This document shows positions 1-7,224 of a DNA stretch of 11,515 nucleotides, piece by piece. This DNA comes from Saccoglossus kowalevskii (taxonomy: Eukaryota > Hemichordata > Enteropneusta > Harrimaniidae), in contig NW_003149768.1 in assembly GCF_000003605.2 (NCBI RefSeq), positions 359,559 through 371,073 on the forward strand, read 5' to 3'. Both the position numbers and the translations under genes were made by a program. Under the pieces are notes generated by a model. It was given only the letters and a program-made list of their open reading frames with translations. It had not been told where the DNA came from and made no database searches. Positions within the stretch are counted from its first letter, which is position 1. Every line of letters begins with the position of its first letter.

Positions 1-410
1 AATGCAATACAGGAATCTACCTCATTTACACAAAACTTGCTGATGCTGGGAAAGGCGATTACACTTCCTAATGACATTGCGAAACGGATGTACCTGGGGG
101 AGAAGAGATAATAACAGATTATGTGGAAAAAAGCTGAACAATATTTTGCAATGGATACATGTTAAATTGCAAGATAGTGCAACATGCCTGAAACGACAGT
201 ATAGCTAAAGACTTGTTGGGAAGCAGTTGCAAAGATGCGATTTTGTATTTTTTTTCTGCAAAGAAACGAAAACGGAGATCCCCTAAGTTGCAACAAAGAT
301 AACATGGCCCCTTCTTAATAGTCGAAAAACCATCAAATGTTGTTTAAAAATACAGTTTGATAACATAAAAAATTAAACAATTTGCTGACAGACAGTGAAC
401 CCAAAATAGC
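1..410 (+). pseudogene. Ty3/gypsy integrase C-terminal fragment, copy 1 (partial, off left edge)
   Basis: This is the tail of a retrotransposon integrase, the enzyme that inserts element cDNA into the host genome. The element enters from the left edge. One frame near position 35 reads LLMLGKAITLPNDIA, the 'MLGRE..LP.D' motif found between the catalytic core and the C-terminal domain of gypsy integrases. It is followed by a GEE..TDYVEKL-like stretch at about 95-140. Stops and frameshifts interrupt it throughout, for example around 120-200 and 320-340. The same sequence, independently decayed, recurs in direct orientation at 7550-7969. Copy 1 keeps the MLG..LP segment that copy 2 has lost by deletion, so neither copy derives from the other as it now stands. 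The family call rests on motifs and on the match to copy 2. Confidence 0.75.
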
Positions 411-860
411 GAGAAATGTGTGAAATGTGATCCTGTCTTCAGGTCGGAAAGGCGAGTGAAAGACCACGTGACGCGGCACCATGAAATAATAACAACCGTG
501 AAGGTGATACAGACATTACTGAACAAGACTACATATAGTAAACGAAACGCGAGGAAAGCAGCTGCATCGTCGATATGGATGGGAACGGCTGATACCAGGA
601 AACTGCACAATTATACTATTTCCCGAATCAAGACCTCTCTGGGATGGTTGCGGAATGTCTCCAGTGTCAGAGGGTGAATGAAGGGTAAGGATTGAGAAGA
701 AATAGCGTCGCCGAGGAAGCATCCGGTGATTAAGTGGAAAGGAAAAGATATGGACGTGATGAAACAAGCATATGAGAACGCATGTGAAGGAAGAGAAATA
801 AAACTAGAACCTGACAAGCACAGCCAGACGCGGAGTCGGACCCAGACGCGGCGTAGGTAG
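405..860 (+). pseudogene. C2H2 zinc-finger reading frame following the gypsy integrase tail (broken)
   Basis: From 417 one frame reads CVKCDPVF followed by RSERRVKDHVTRHH. This fits the classical zinc-coordinating C2H2 pattern exactly: C-x2-C-x3-F-x5-[hydrophobic]-x2-H-x3-H. The frame stays open to a TGA at 675-677, has a second TGA at 693-695, then runs open to a TAG just before 861. That last stretch includes a lysine-rich segment (IKWKGKDMDVMKQAYENACE) and an Arg/Thr/Gln-rich end. No ATG opens it: a TGA lies at 396-398, and the finger sits directly after the integrase C-terminal homology. Integrase plus finger may therefore be one ancestral polyprotein tail. Alternatively the finger belongs to flanking DNA. 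Base composition is GC-richer than the sequence to the right, consistent with element origin. I recognise no function beyond possible nucleic-acid binding. Confidence 0.45.
824..859 (+). repeat. 18-bp imperfect tandem duplication
   Basis: The unit starts CCAGACGCGG at 824 and again at 842, with similar following bases. In the open frame it gives the repetitive QTRSRTQTRRR end. Confidence 0.6.
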
Positions 861-909
861 AGACTATGCAGCAGAGGTAGTACATCGGGATGCAACCACA
901 CAGACCGGG

Positions 910-933
910 GAGATGCAGAGATGCAGAGATGTT
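910..933 (+). repeat. 8-bp tandem repeat, three units
   Basis: GAGATGCA occurs twice in a row, followed by GAGATGTT. This is a small local duplication in the GC-richer block right of the zinc-finger frame. Confidence 0.7.
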
Positions 934-1096
934 GTGATGAAGACCGTAGGGGAGATCGGCTTAAAGTGAAAACCAGACAGAGTGCATTTTTGTGGAATCG
1001 GATGAGGAGAACACAGAATATGACTGCACTATAAACTGTGAGTGAACAAAGTAGTATGGAAAATTCGCACTGCCCTGAAAAATGTTACTATTTAAC

Positions 1097-1113
1097 TATA
1101 TATATATATATAT
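1097..1113. repeat. (TA)n microsatellite
   Basis: Uninterrupted alternating TA, followed by TATG-type variants to about 1122. Confidence 0.9.
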
Positions 1114-1157
1114 GTATGTATATCAGTAATTTTAATATAAAAAAAGTAAATTTTTCT

Positions 1158-1213
1158 TAGTAATAGTTACACCTGTATATATATATATATATATACAGGT
1201 GTAACTATTACTA
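1158..1213. repeat. Perfect 56-bp palindrome with a TA core
   Basis: The left arm starts TAGTAATAGTTACACCTG and the right arm is its exact reverse complement (CAGGTGTAACTATTACTA). They meet over an alternating TA centre at 1185/1186. Symmetry is broken on both outer sides (1157/1214). The sequence could form a cruciform or hairpin and is flanked on the right by a further TA run (1212-1224). It could be a miniature inverted-repeat remnant or an inverted duplication seeded by the microsatellite. Confidence 0.9.
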
Positions 1214-1319
1214 TATATATATATACATTTTAATTTTGTGTAACTGAACTTACAATGAACAAAAGTAGTATATATTTTTCTATATTTCTCTATGTTTGTT
1301 GTATCCATAAAATACAATC

Positions 1320-2850
1320 ATTATTTTATTTGTTGTCAGAATTATCTCAAACCACATTCCTATTGCTGAGCTGCAGACCAGCATTTTATGTTTGGGGAAA
1401 TGGATAAATAAATGGCAGCCAGCGTCACCTTGTTAGTGTGTATCTTTTTAATTGAGATAATACGCTTCAGATATTAATTACAACCCAATGTATAACGAAT
1501 TTCAATTCCTGACGATAATCTTTGTCTGTTTAAAATGCTATGTAATTAACCCTGGTGAATTCAATTTGGAATGATGGGGCATGCATTTTAAAGTAAGTAC
1601 TTTTAGAACACAGAGACCTTGGTGCGTGAATGAAAAGCACACATATTTGGATACTTAGCAACAACGAATTGCACAACTACAGTCACTAATTTAAGTTGTA
1701 GTATATCAGTATTTTTTGGACAGTTGCATGGTGATTGTGGTTGGAATGTGCTGAGGCAAGTGCTGTTGGCGATGAAAACAAATATGATTTCATTGAGCTT
1801 AGGCCCCTATTTTAAATTGGTAGAGCTTGAATAAAAAGTAGTTAATTCCACTGAATTAGCATTCTCTATTCACTGATTTGACCGCTATTTCTAGACAACC
1901 AATCCGGTATATTTCCGTCCCTGCCTTGCCTTGTGGTGATATGATTTCACCAATCGATCCCCACCCCTTGAGAGCGGACGAACTGAAAGGGAGAAGATTA
2001 TAAGATAGACAGGCAATCAGAGACGTCTATTATTGGACCTACATTGAAGATACGCTCCTAGCTCTTGAATTCGGGGTTGCCCCACAAGGCCCTTTCCCGA
2101 ATTTTATGTCAGAACACTAATACATGCACAAATGTACTTTTGATGATATTTTGGTTAATCTTATGAGAAATTATGCACTAAGCTTGTGTTTTTCAATGTT
2201 CATGTGATTTATTCAATTGATCTCATAATTAACACTATTACTATGATATTATCTTTGATTATTTTACTGGTGATGTCTTCCAACAGGATATAGACTGGTC
2301 CATTCGTTGTTTATTTTATTTTTACCTGCCCAAGGAAAACCCTAGAAAACACAATAACTGTACAGTAGGCAATTCACTGCAATAAAACTGTTATGTATTC
2401 ATAAAGACAATCACATAAGTACATGTTGTACACATCAAGAGAATTATTGAGTGAATTCAGTCCAATTTGTTTGTATTTCATCCTCATAACATGAATCGTT
2501 CATTTATCAAGCAATATCATTTGTGAATTTACATGTAATGAATCTTTCGACTAATCACATTTGTTCTGCATGGCCAAGTATCCATCATGTCTTTACACCG
2601 ATTAGTTTGATTATTCTGCAGCCAACATATGTCCTATATTGTTTATATTAAATAATACAAAATATAATAATTATGCAATGTATCCGGCGTCTCAATATTG
2701 TACGAGTTGATGAGAATTGTGAAGGCAATGTTGGTCAGGTTACAAATAGGTGACAGCCAATGCTTAGTGACATACTATGCACACTAGGCACTAAAACCAC
2801 CAAAATAACACCTGATTAAGCAGGAACAAACAATGAGTACAACAACTTTA
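1320..2850. other. No gene detected; AT-rich sequence with one GC-richer block
   Basis: I find no long open frame and no protein motif on either strand. The stretch at about 1895-2110 is clearly richer in GC than its surroundings and contains an 8-bp inverted pair (AATTCGGG / CCCGAATT) near 2069-2103. It may be a repeat remnant. AATAAA-type signals on the minus strand (TTTATT on plus) occur near 2208 and 2310. They could serve a minus-strand transcript starting near 4042, but this is not demonstrable. Confidence 0.5.
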
Positions 2851-2851
2851 A

Positions 2852-2926
2852 CTAACAGGCAATGCAAAAGCAACAACCACCCACAAAATATTTGTAACTA
2901 TGACACATGGATTCTTGGCCAAGCGC
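2852..2926 (-). CDS. Alternative terminal exon with cysteine-rich C-terminus
   Basis: The acceptor is CTTGATTTTTCAG at 2927. If joined to the in-phase donor at 3145/3144, the frame reads ALGQESMCHSYKYF and VGGCCFCIAC, then TAG at 2854-2852. Phase matches and the acceptor is good, but the donor is weak. It could instead be an unrelated acceptor inside a 3' UTR. Confidence 0.3.
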   Translation of the reverse strand, partial: ALGQESMCHSYKYFVGGCCFCIAC

Positions 2927-4042
2927 CTGAAAAATCAAGTTTACACAAGTGAACAAATTTATATAAAAATATTAAATCCGTATAGTATTCCACAAATTCC
3001 ACATAACAAAATATATCTACCATAAGCATTATTATGTTAAATAAGCTAGTATTTTGTTTATAAATTAATGACGTAGAAATCACACGATTTCGAATCGGCC
3101 AATCAAACACGACCAGTAAACAGGCCAATAATTAAAGAATAAACCCAACTCAACTGCAGAATTTCTGCTGAAACGAGATTTATAATAAATAGTTATTTGA
3201 AGGTTAGTATGTGTTGAAATACGTGTGTTAAAATACATATCATATGCCTTTTATGCCATTATAAAACACTTTATCATTGATTCTTTTTCCCAACAAATGG
3301 TCGCAAACTACTTACTCAGGTCATCAAAATGTTCTTCCTGTGTCACATCATGCTAAGAGAGAAACACAGATGCATTACACAATGGGATGAATATTAATTC
3401 TGCGCTTTATTACGTAAATACATTCCGATGTGTGGAAAATGCACACAGAGTAAATTATGAAGTAGAAAGTCAATATATTATTATTACCATTATTTCCTAT
3501 CATTGTGATTATTGACTTACCGGCAAATTAGGTGCTCGGACATCATTTACATCTGAAAGTGAAAGTGATTGTAGATCAGGATAAGTGAAATGTTTAATTA
3601 ACTAAGAAACGAGAATTGATAAATTTATAAACTGAATGTATCAAACCTTGTTCGACAGCTCCACCTTCTAAATCCTGTTGAAAATAATAAATTGGTTTGA
3701 AATAATTATATTTATAATCATTCATAGATACAAATATATATATATATATTGCCACAAGAAAACAATACTGTCAAGCCTTTGAAGTAAACGGTCAGCAATC
3801 GCAGTGTTCGTATTCGAACGGAAACTCGTTACATGAATTGAATGAAGAAATGTTGATTTAGATCGTTAAAATAGTGCAATAAATGTTAGTTCAAAATGTC
3901 TAACTTGACAGTTTATCGCCTCGCATAATGAAATGGAAATTAAAGGCAACGCAAGTCAATTGCTGTTCTTCACCACTAATATTGATGACCAGTAATAATA
4001 ATAAAGCAAAAATCATTATAGATCTCATGCTTGCTGTAAAGG
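2852..4042 (-). CDS. Candidate micro-exon gene encoding a small secreted acidic peptide (gene span)
   Basis: The gene reads right to left. A signal-peptide exon (4042-3974) starts at ATG 4028 with MRSIMIFALLLLLVINIS, a short N-region and a strongly hydrophobic core. It is followed by exons of 28 nt (3674-3647), 32 nt (3552-3521) and 37 nt (3352-3316) and a terminal exon from 3167. Each small exon has a pyrimidine-rich acceptor. The two smallest-intron donors are gtaagt, and the third is gtttga. Joined, the last four exons stay open in one frame only, giving an acidic segment and then a hydrophobic C-terminus ending in TGA at 3105-3103. The signal exon ends in phase 1, so one further tiny exon is needed before the 28-nt exon. 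Schistosome MEGs share this layout, although their micro-exons are usually multiples of three and these are not. No homologue is recognised. The evidence is architectural. Confidence 0.5.
3103..3167 (-). CDS. Terminal exon with hydrophobic C-terminus (read-through form)
   Basis: The acceptor is AAATCTCGTTTCAG. The first two bases complete a Thr codon, then the frame reads EILQLSW and VYSLIIGLFTGRV to a TGA. The end is hydrophobic enough to be a short membrane segment or tail anchor. An internal donor candidate TGG|gtttat (3145/3144) would instead splice to an exon at 2926. A NAGNAG-type alternative acceptor three bases further in is also possible. Confidence 0.45.
3316..3352 (-). CDS. 37-nt micro-exon (HDVTQEEHFDDL)
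   Basis: The acceptor is TGTTTCTCTCTTAG and the donor is CTGA|gtaagt, both strong. It reads HDVTQEEHFDDL in frame with the preceding exon, and its last base starts a codon completed by the exon at 3167. It is markedly acidic. Confidence 0.6.
3521..3552 (-). CDS. 32-nt micro-exon (VNDVRAPNLP)
   Basis: The acceptor is CACTTTCACTTTCAG and the donor is CCG|gtaagt, a near-consensus pair on both sides. Two bases finish the split Asp codon, then VNDVRAPNLP ends exactly on a codon boundary. The introns on either side are 94 and 168 nt. Confidence 0.6.
3647..3674 (-). CDS. 28-nt micro-exon (DLEGGAVEQ)
   Basis: The acceptor is TTATTTTCAACAG and the donor is CAAG|gtttga. In frame it reads DLEGGAVEQ plus one base that completes an Asp codon with the next exon. 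The other two frames hit stops here or in the next exon. Confidence 0.55.
3733..3749. repeat. (AT)n microsatellite in the first intron
   Basis: Short alternating AT run inside the intron between the signal-peptide exon and the 28-nt micro-exon. Confidence 0.9.
3769..3776 (-). CDS. Possible 8-nt micro-exon bridging the reading frame
   Basis: On the minus strand, ttcaaag|GCTTGACA|gtattg is flanked by AG and GT. Of the AG/GT pairs I could list between the signal exon and the 28-nt exon, it is the one whose length (8) restores frame without a stop, giving Gly-Leu-Thr then Asp-Leu-Glu. Both splice sites are weaker than those of the other exons, so this is a frame-driven guess. Confidence 0.2.
3974..4042 (-). 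CDS. Signal-peptide exon of the micro-exon gene
   Basis: A good acceptor precedes it: TACTAAT branch-like motif, pyrimidine-rich tract, then TTGCAG ending at 4043. There is a 14-nt leader, then ATG at 4028-4026. The frame reads MRSIMIFALLLLLVINISG, a typical secretory signal with likely cleavage after the Ile-Ser region. The best donor is G|gtgaag at 3974/3973, in phase 1. Without splicing the frame would end at a TAG at 3902-3900 after 42 codons. An acceptor upstream of the start codon implies either a 5' non-coding exon or spliced-leader trans-splicing. The sequence cannot tell which. Confidence 0.5.
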
Positions 4043-5990
4043 CTGCAATTATAAATGATAGAACAATTAGTAAACAATAGTTCTGTGTGTCTTCAAATGT
4101 GGGTGAATTCGAATCATTTTCCTAACACGTTCAACAAATATATTGGAACATAACATCGTGAAATATCAGTCTATCTAACAATATGAGAGGTCAGACACAG
4201 GCATGGCGAGGTACCAACTTTTTCGACTACTATCCTCTTCTCTCATTTTATTTGATTATTCACGCATTTCGTTTGTCTATGTCCATTCATATTACAGTCT
4301 TGATTTGCTGAATCAAAAAGGGATCATACGTAATGACGCATGCGCGGTGGTAAAATGTATGTATTTTGAGACACCGTCACATAGTGACATATTAAGAACT
4401 CCTCGACGTAGGTGAATTGGCTTCAATTAAAAAAATATGGGAATGTCAAACTGATTTCAATATGGACGTTTATAAAATGATAATTGTAACACTAAGAAAC
4501 AAAGAAAAACAAAACATTAAAATAATTATTTTGTTACAATAAACTGAATAAAAATAAAAATGTAATATTTGAAAAAAATAACTAAGGTGCGATCTTTTTA
4601 ATGAAATCCAAATATGTTCTCCTGAGAAATGTACATTTTAGCCCGAAATTTATGGAACCGTATTATTTAGTAAAAAACACACATATAATATGTGGCAATA
4701 CAGGATTTTCTGTCAAAAATATGTAATCATTGGTTTGTGTTTATTTGGAATGTGGTTAAAACAAGGACACATTCCGTTGAAAGTTCTTGTAATTGAAGGA
4801 CTATAATTCACTGATCCAGGGAATGTGATGTGAACGTAAATTACGCTTACTACAAATGACTCGTTGCCGTACGGGCAGGCTCAAAACATTCAATATAAAA
4901 TTCAATGACATGTTCTACATAATCCTACGAGCCTTTTCATAGGCCGTCCTTGCAACCGAATACATTTCTTTGATTATTAGCAGGATAAAATTCATTTACT
5001 ATATACGTGTCCAGAGGCCCCGAATTTCCACTGTATTCCACTGTAAAAGTAAGTGGGTAATATTCAAAAGACAGACGATTTTGAAAAAAACACACATCCA
5101 TATCAATTATTATTATTTGAAAATTCCAAAATAGTCAGGCGTATTACTTATCATTTTAAAATATTGTATTCGAGTGTGTGTCGAACGGTCAGACGCGTGG
5201 AGCTAAGTGCAAAAGCATTTGTGAGTCCAGGTAAGTTCTAATAAGTTCACTCGACTGGTCGTCTAAATAATACATTTTGTAAAATGTTGATAAATAAGTC
5301 TGGAATATCTGTAGTACGATGGGTAAGTAATGGCAACGAAACATTTGTTTTTTTTAAATAAAGCACTTGCAAGAATTACAAAAATAAAAACATTGCATAA
5401 AGAGTTTGTCATTACTGGAAACCTTTTATGAACGTAACTCAGTGTAAATTAATTGAAATGAAAAGTGGCGAGCTGAATGCAGAGCACGATTATATTTCAG
5501 AGGGGAATATTATTAGGTCGAGGACGGATATAAAAGTCCTTGAAAAAACAACCTTAGTATATAGTTTTATATTACTTTGTGGCAACTTGTGCGTGGTTAT
5601 GTATTTCAACACAGAGATATTTCTCATGCGAAAGGTATTTCTTTGATTGTGAATACATACAAAAACTGGAGACCCGTCTCCCTGGTAAATCTGGACTATA
5701 ATATATTGCAATATTATATATTGATTTCCGCGTGGAAAAACTTGTCCGGGGCCTGATTTCTAAGTTCCAAACGGTGGTCGTCAAAAACATATTGGTGATT
5801 GCGCTTGACTTGTAGATTATATAACGTTACAATAGAAAATAACATTCTTACTAGAGTCTTCGACTCATTGGAATGGAATTAAACATTTGGGGACTTCAAA
5901 AACCGGAATACAATTTTGTGGATTCGCTGGTTGGATCAGTGCTAACATTTTATTGGTGGGGCACGTATTAATTCCATTGTAATTATATAA
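4043..5990. other. No supported gene
   Basis: Both strands contain only short open frames of low-complexity composition. One consensus splice donor (CCAG|gtaagt, exon end 5230, plus strand) follows a locally GC-richer stretch at 5165-5230. A TATAAAAG box occurs at about 5527. Neither connects to a recognisable exon. The part at 4043-4400 would be the upstream region of the minus-strand micro-exon gene. Confidence 0.5.
4335..4346. promoter_or_regulatory. NRF1-like GCATGC motif upstream of the micro-exon gene
   Basis: GACGCATGCGCG matches 10 of 12 positions of the animal NRF1 palindrome (YGCGCAYGCGCR). It also contains a TGACGCA CRE-like half on its left. It lies about 300 bp upstream of the signal-peptide exon in otherwise AT-rich DNA. 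It may be chance, and no TATA box is placed consistently with it. Confidence 0.2.
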
Positions 5991-6101
5991 ATGACACCCA
6001 TTTTGCCACCTTATGTGTGTATGAGGTCTGCCAACAACGTGATCCGTGTTAAAGAAGAGCAGTAAAGTATATATACATGTGTGTTTAATGGTTTGATGAT
6101 A

Positions 6102-6154
6102 TCAGACAGAGAGGTGTGATTGACAGGCTCTATGAACAGTTTTTTGTTATGTTT
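6102..6154 (+). repeat. Local duplicated segment, copy A
   Basis: About 50 nt centred on GTGATTGACAGGCTCTATGA is repeated with scattered substitutions at 6313-6366, about 211 bp downstream. Copy B abuts the reverse-transcriptase homology, so copy A may mark an upstream duplication of element sequence. Confidence 0.6.
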
Positions 6155-6312
6155 GTAGCAGTTTTATATATTGCCATGACAACCCATACCAGTTGAGTTT
6201 TAATATGGTGTGATTACTAGGTAGAATGGGTATGACATAAGCCAGCTTCGTGATCAATTTCAATGAGTAGTGGGGAATACTAAATATAGTTGCAGTTAAA
6301 TATTCGACAGTT

Positions 6313-6366
6313 TCAAACAGAACGACGTGATTGGCAGGCTCTATAAAAAGTTTTCATATTATATTT
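6313..6366 (+). repeat. Local duplicated segment, copy B
   Basis: Its core, GTGATTGGCAGGCTCTATAA, aligns with copy A at 6102-6154. It runs directly into the FGLRNA motif of the reverse-transcriptase remnant. Confidence 0.6.
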
Positions 6367-7150
6367 GGCTTTCGGGCTTCGCAATGCGTTTGAGCTCCTT
6401 ATGGGGCATATAATGGCAGCATTTCTGTAGGTGATATTCTTGTGTATGAGAGAGATGTAGACGAGGAGTTAGAGGAGTTGGAAATAGTATTAGGCAGATT
6501 ACGGGCAGCTGGTTTGAAACTCAACCAGATATGTGTAACCAATCCAGACTCAGTGTAATGTATTTGGGTCATATAGTGTCAAGCTATGAAGTAGTGATGA
6601 ATCCAGACAAAGAAAGATCCATAATAGAGTGACCAATACCAAAGAGCGTGAGGGATGTAAGAACTTTCTTGGGGACGGCGTTCTACTACCAACGGCATGT
6701 AGAGGGTTTTGCCAAGAATGTAGTACATTTCAATAGATTAGTGTACGGAGTGTTTGACTGGAAAACAGAGTGTGAGATGCTTTTCAAGAATTAGAGGAGT
6801 GTCTGATGGTCGCCCGTTACTAGCGTATCCACAGGAAACAGGGGAATATGTGCTGGATACGGAAGCAAGTGAAAAAGGTATTGGTGCTGTCATATCACAG
6901 GTCCAAGATAGAAAGGAAAGTGTGATAGCGCATGGCATCAGGTCGCTCAGTGATGCGAAGAAAAGAATTACTGGCATTGGTGAATTTTGTGAAATACTAC
7001 AGGCAGTGCCTGTACAGCAGGCAATTCACAATCATGACAGATCATACAGATATAATTTGGTTTTAAGTGTGCAGAAGGGCAACTCGGCAAGTGGGTTGAA
7101 GTCCTTGGGGAATACAACTATAATGTAAAACACAATGTGGCAATGTGGTT
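6362..7150 (+). pseudogene. Gypsy reverse transcriptase and RNase H remnant
   Basis: Seen in order across three frames: FGLRNAFELLMG (6371), the active-site region SVGDILVYE (about 6424-6450), LGRLRAAGLKLNQ (about 6490), YLGHIV (6561), VRDVRTFLGTAFYY (about 6650), LAYPQETGEYVLDTEASEKG opening RNase H (about 6820), GIGAVISQVQD, ELLALVNFVKYYRQCLY (frame-shifted, about 6960) and LGKWVEVLGEYNYNVKHN (about 7083-7135). In gypsy RTs the catalytic box is YxDD. Here the first Asp position is Gly, so polymerase activity would be lost even without the frameshifts. The first RNase H acidic residue is Glu where Asp is usual. Stops lie at about 6413, 6556 and 6632. The fingers and palm N-terminal part of RT is missing. 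Confidence 0.85.
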
Positions 7151-7224
7151 GGCTGGGGAGACATAGCGCTGTGACTTCCAGGGCCGTGAGTATAGCAGTG
7201 AATTGCATGATATCCCCACTTGCA

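Noticed and set aside
344-901. Several minus-strand open frames opposite the zinc-finger region
   Set aside because: They are shadows of the GC-richer plus-strand frame and contain no motif.
1132-1317. 61-codon minus-strand open frame
   Set aside because: It is a translation of TA microsatellite and the palindrome (Tyr-Ile repeats) and has no coding character.
2898-3128. 76-codon minus-strand open frame
   Set aside because: It starts at a TTG, is AT-driven in composition and overlaps the micro-exon gene's terminal region out of frame. The splice-based reading explains the region better.
4203-4415. 70-codon plus-strand ATG frame, with a possible internal 32-nt exon at 4298-4329
   Set aside because: No domain, weak donor (gtaatg), and it lies in the presumed upstream region of the minus-strand gene. 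It is compatible with chance.
5053-5241. 62-codon frame ending near a CCAG|gtaagt donor
   Set aside because: A single good donor without a convincing acceptor or partner exon is not enough. I also considered a spliced-leader RNA gene, but saw no Sm site or leader-like sequence.
5428-5790. Overlapping open frames of about 72 codons on both strands
   Set aside because: They shadow each other in AT-rich DNA with no motifs. A TATAAAAG at 5527 lies inside the frame and looks incidental.
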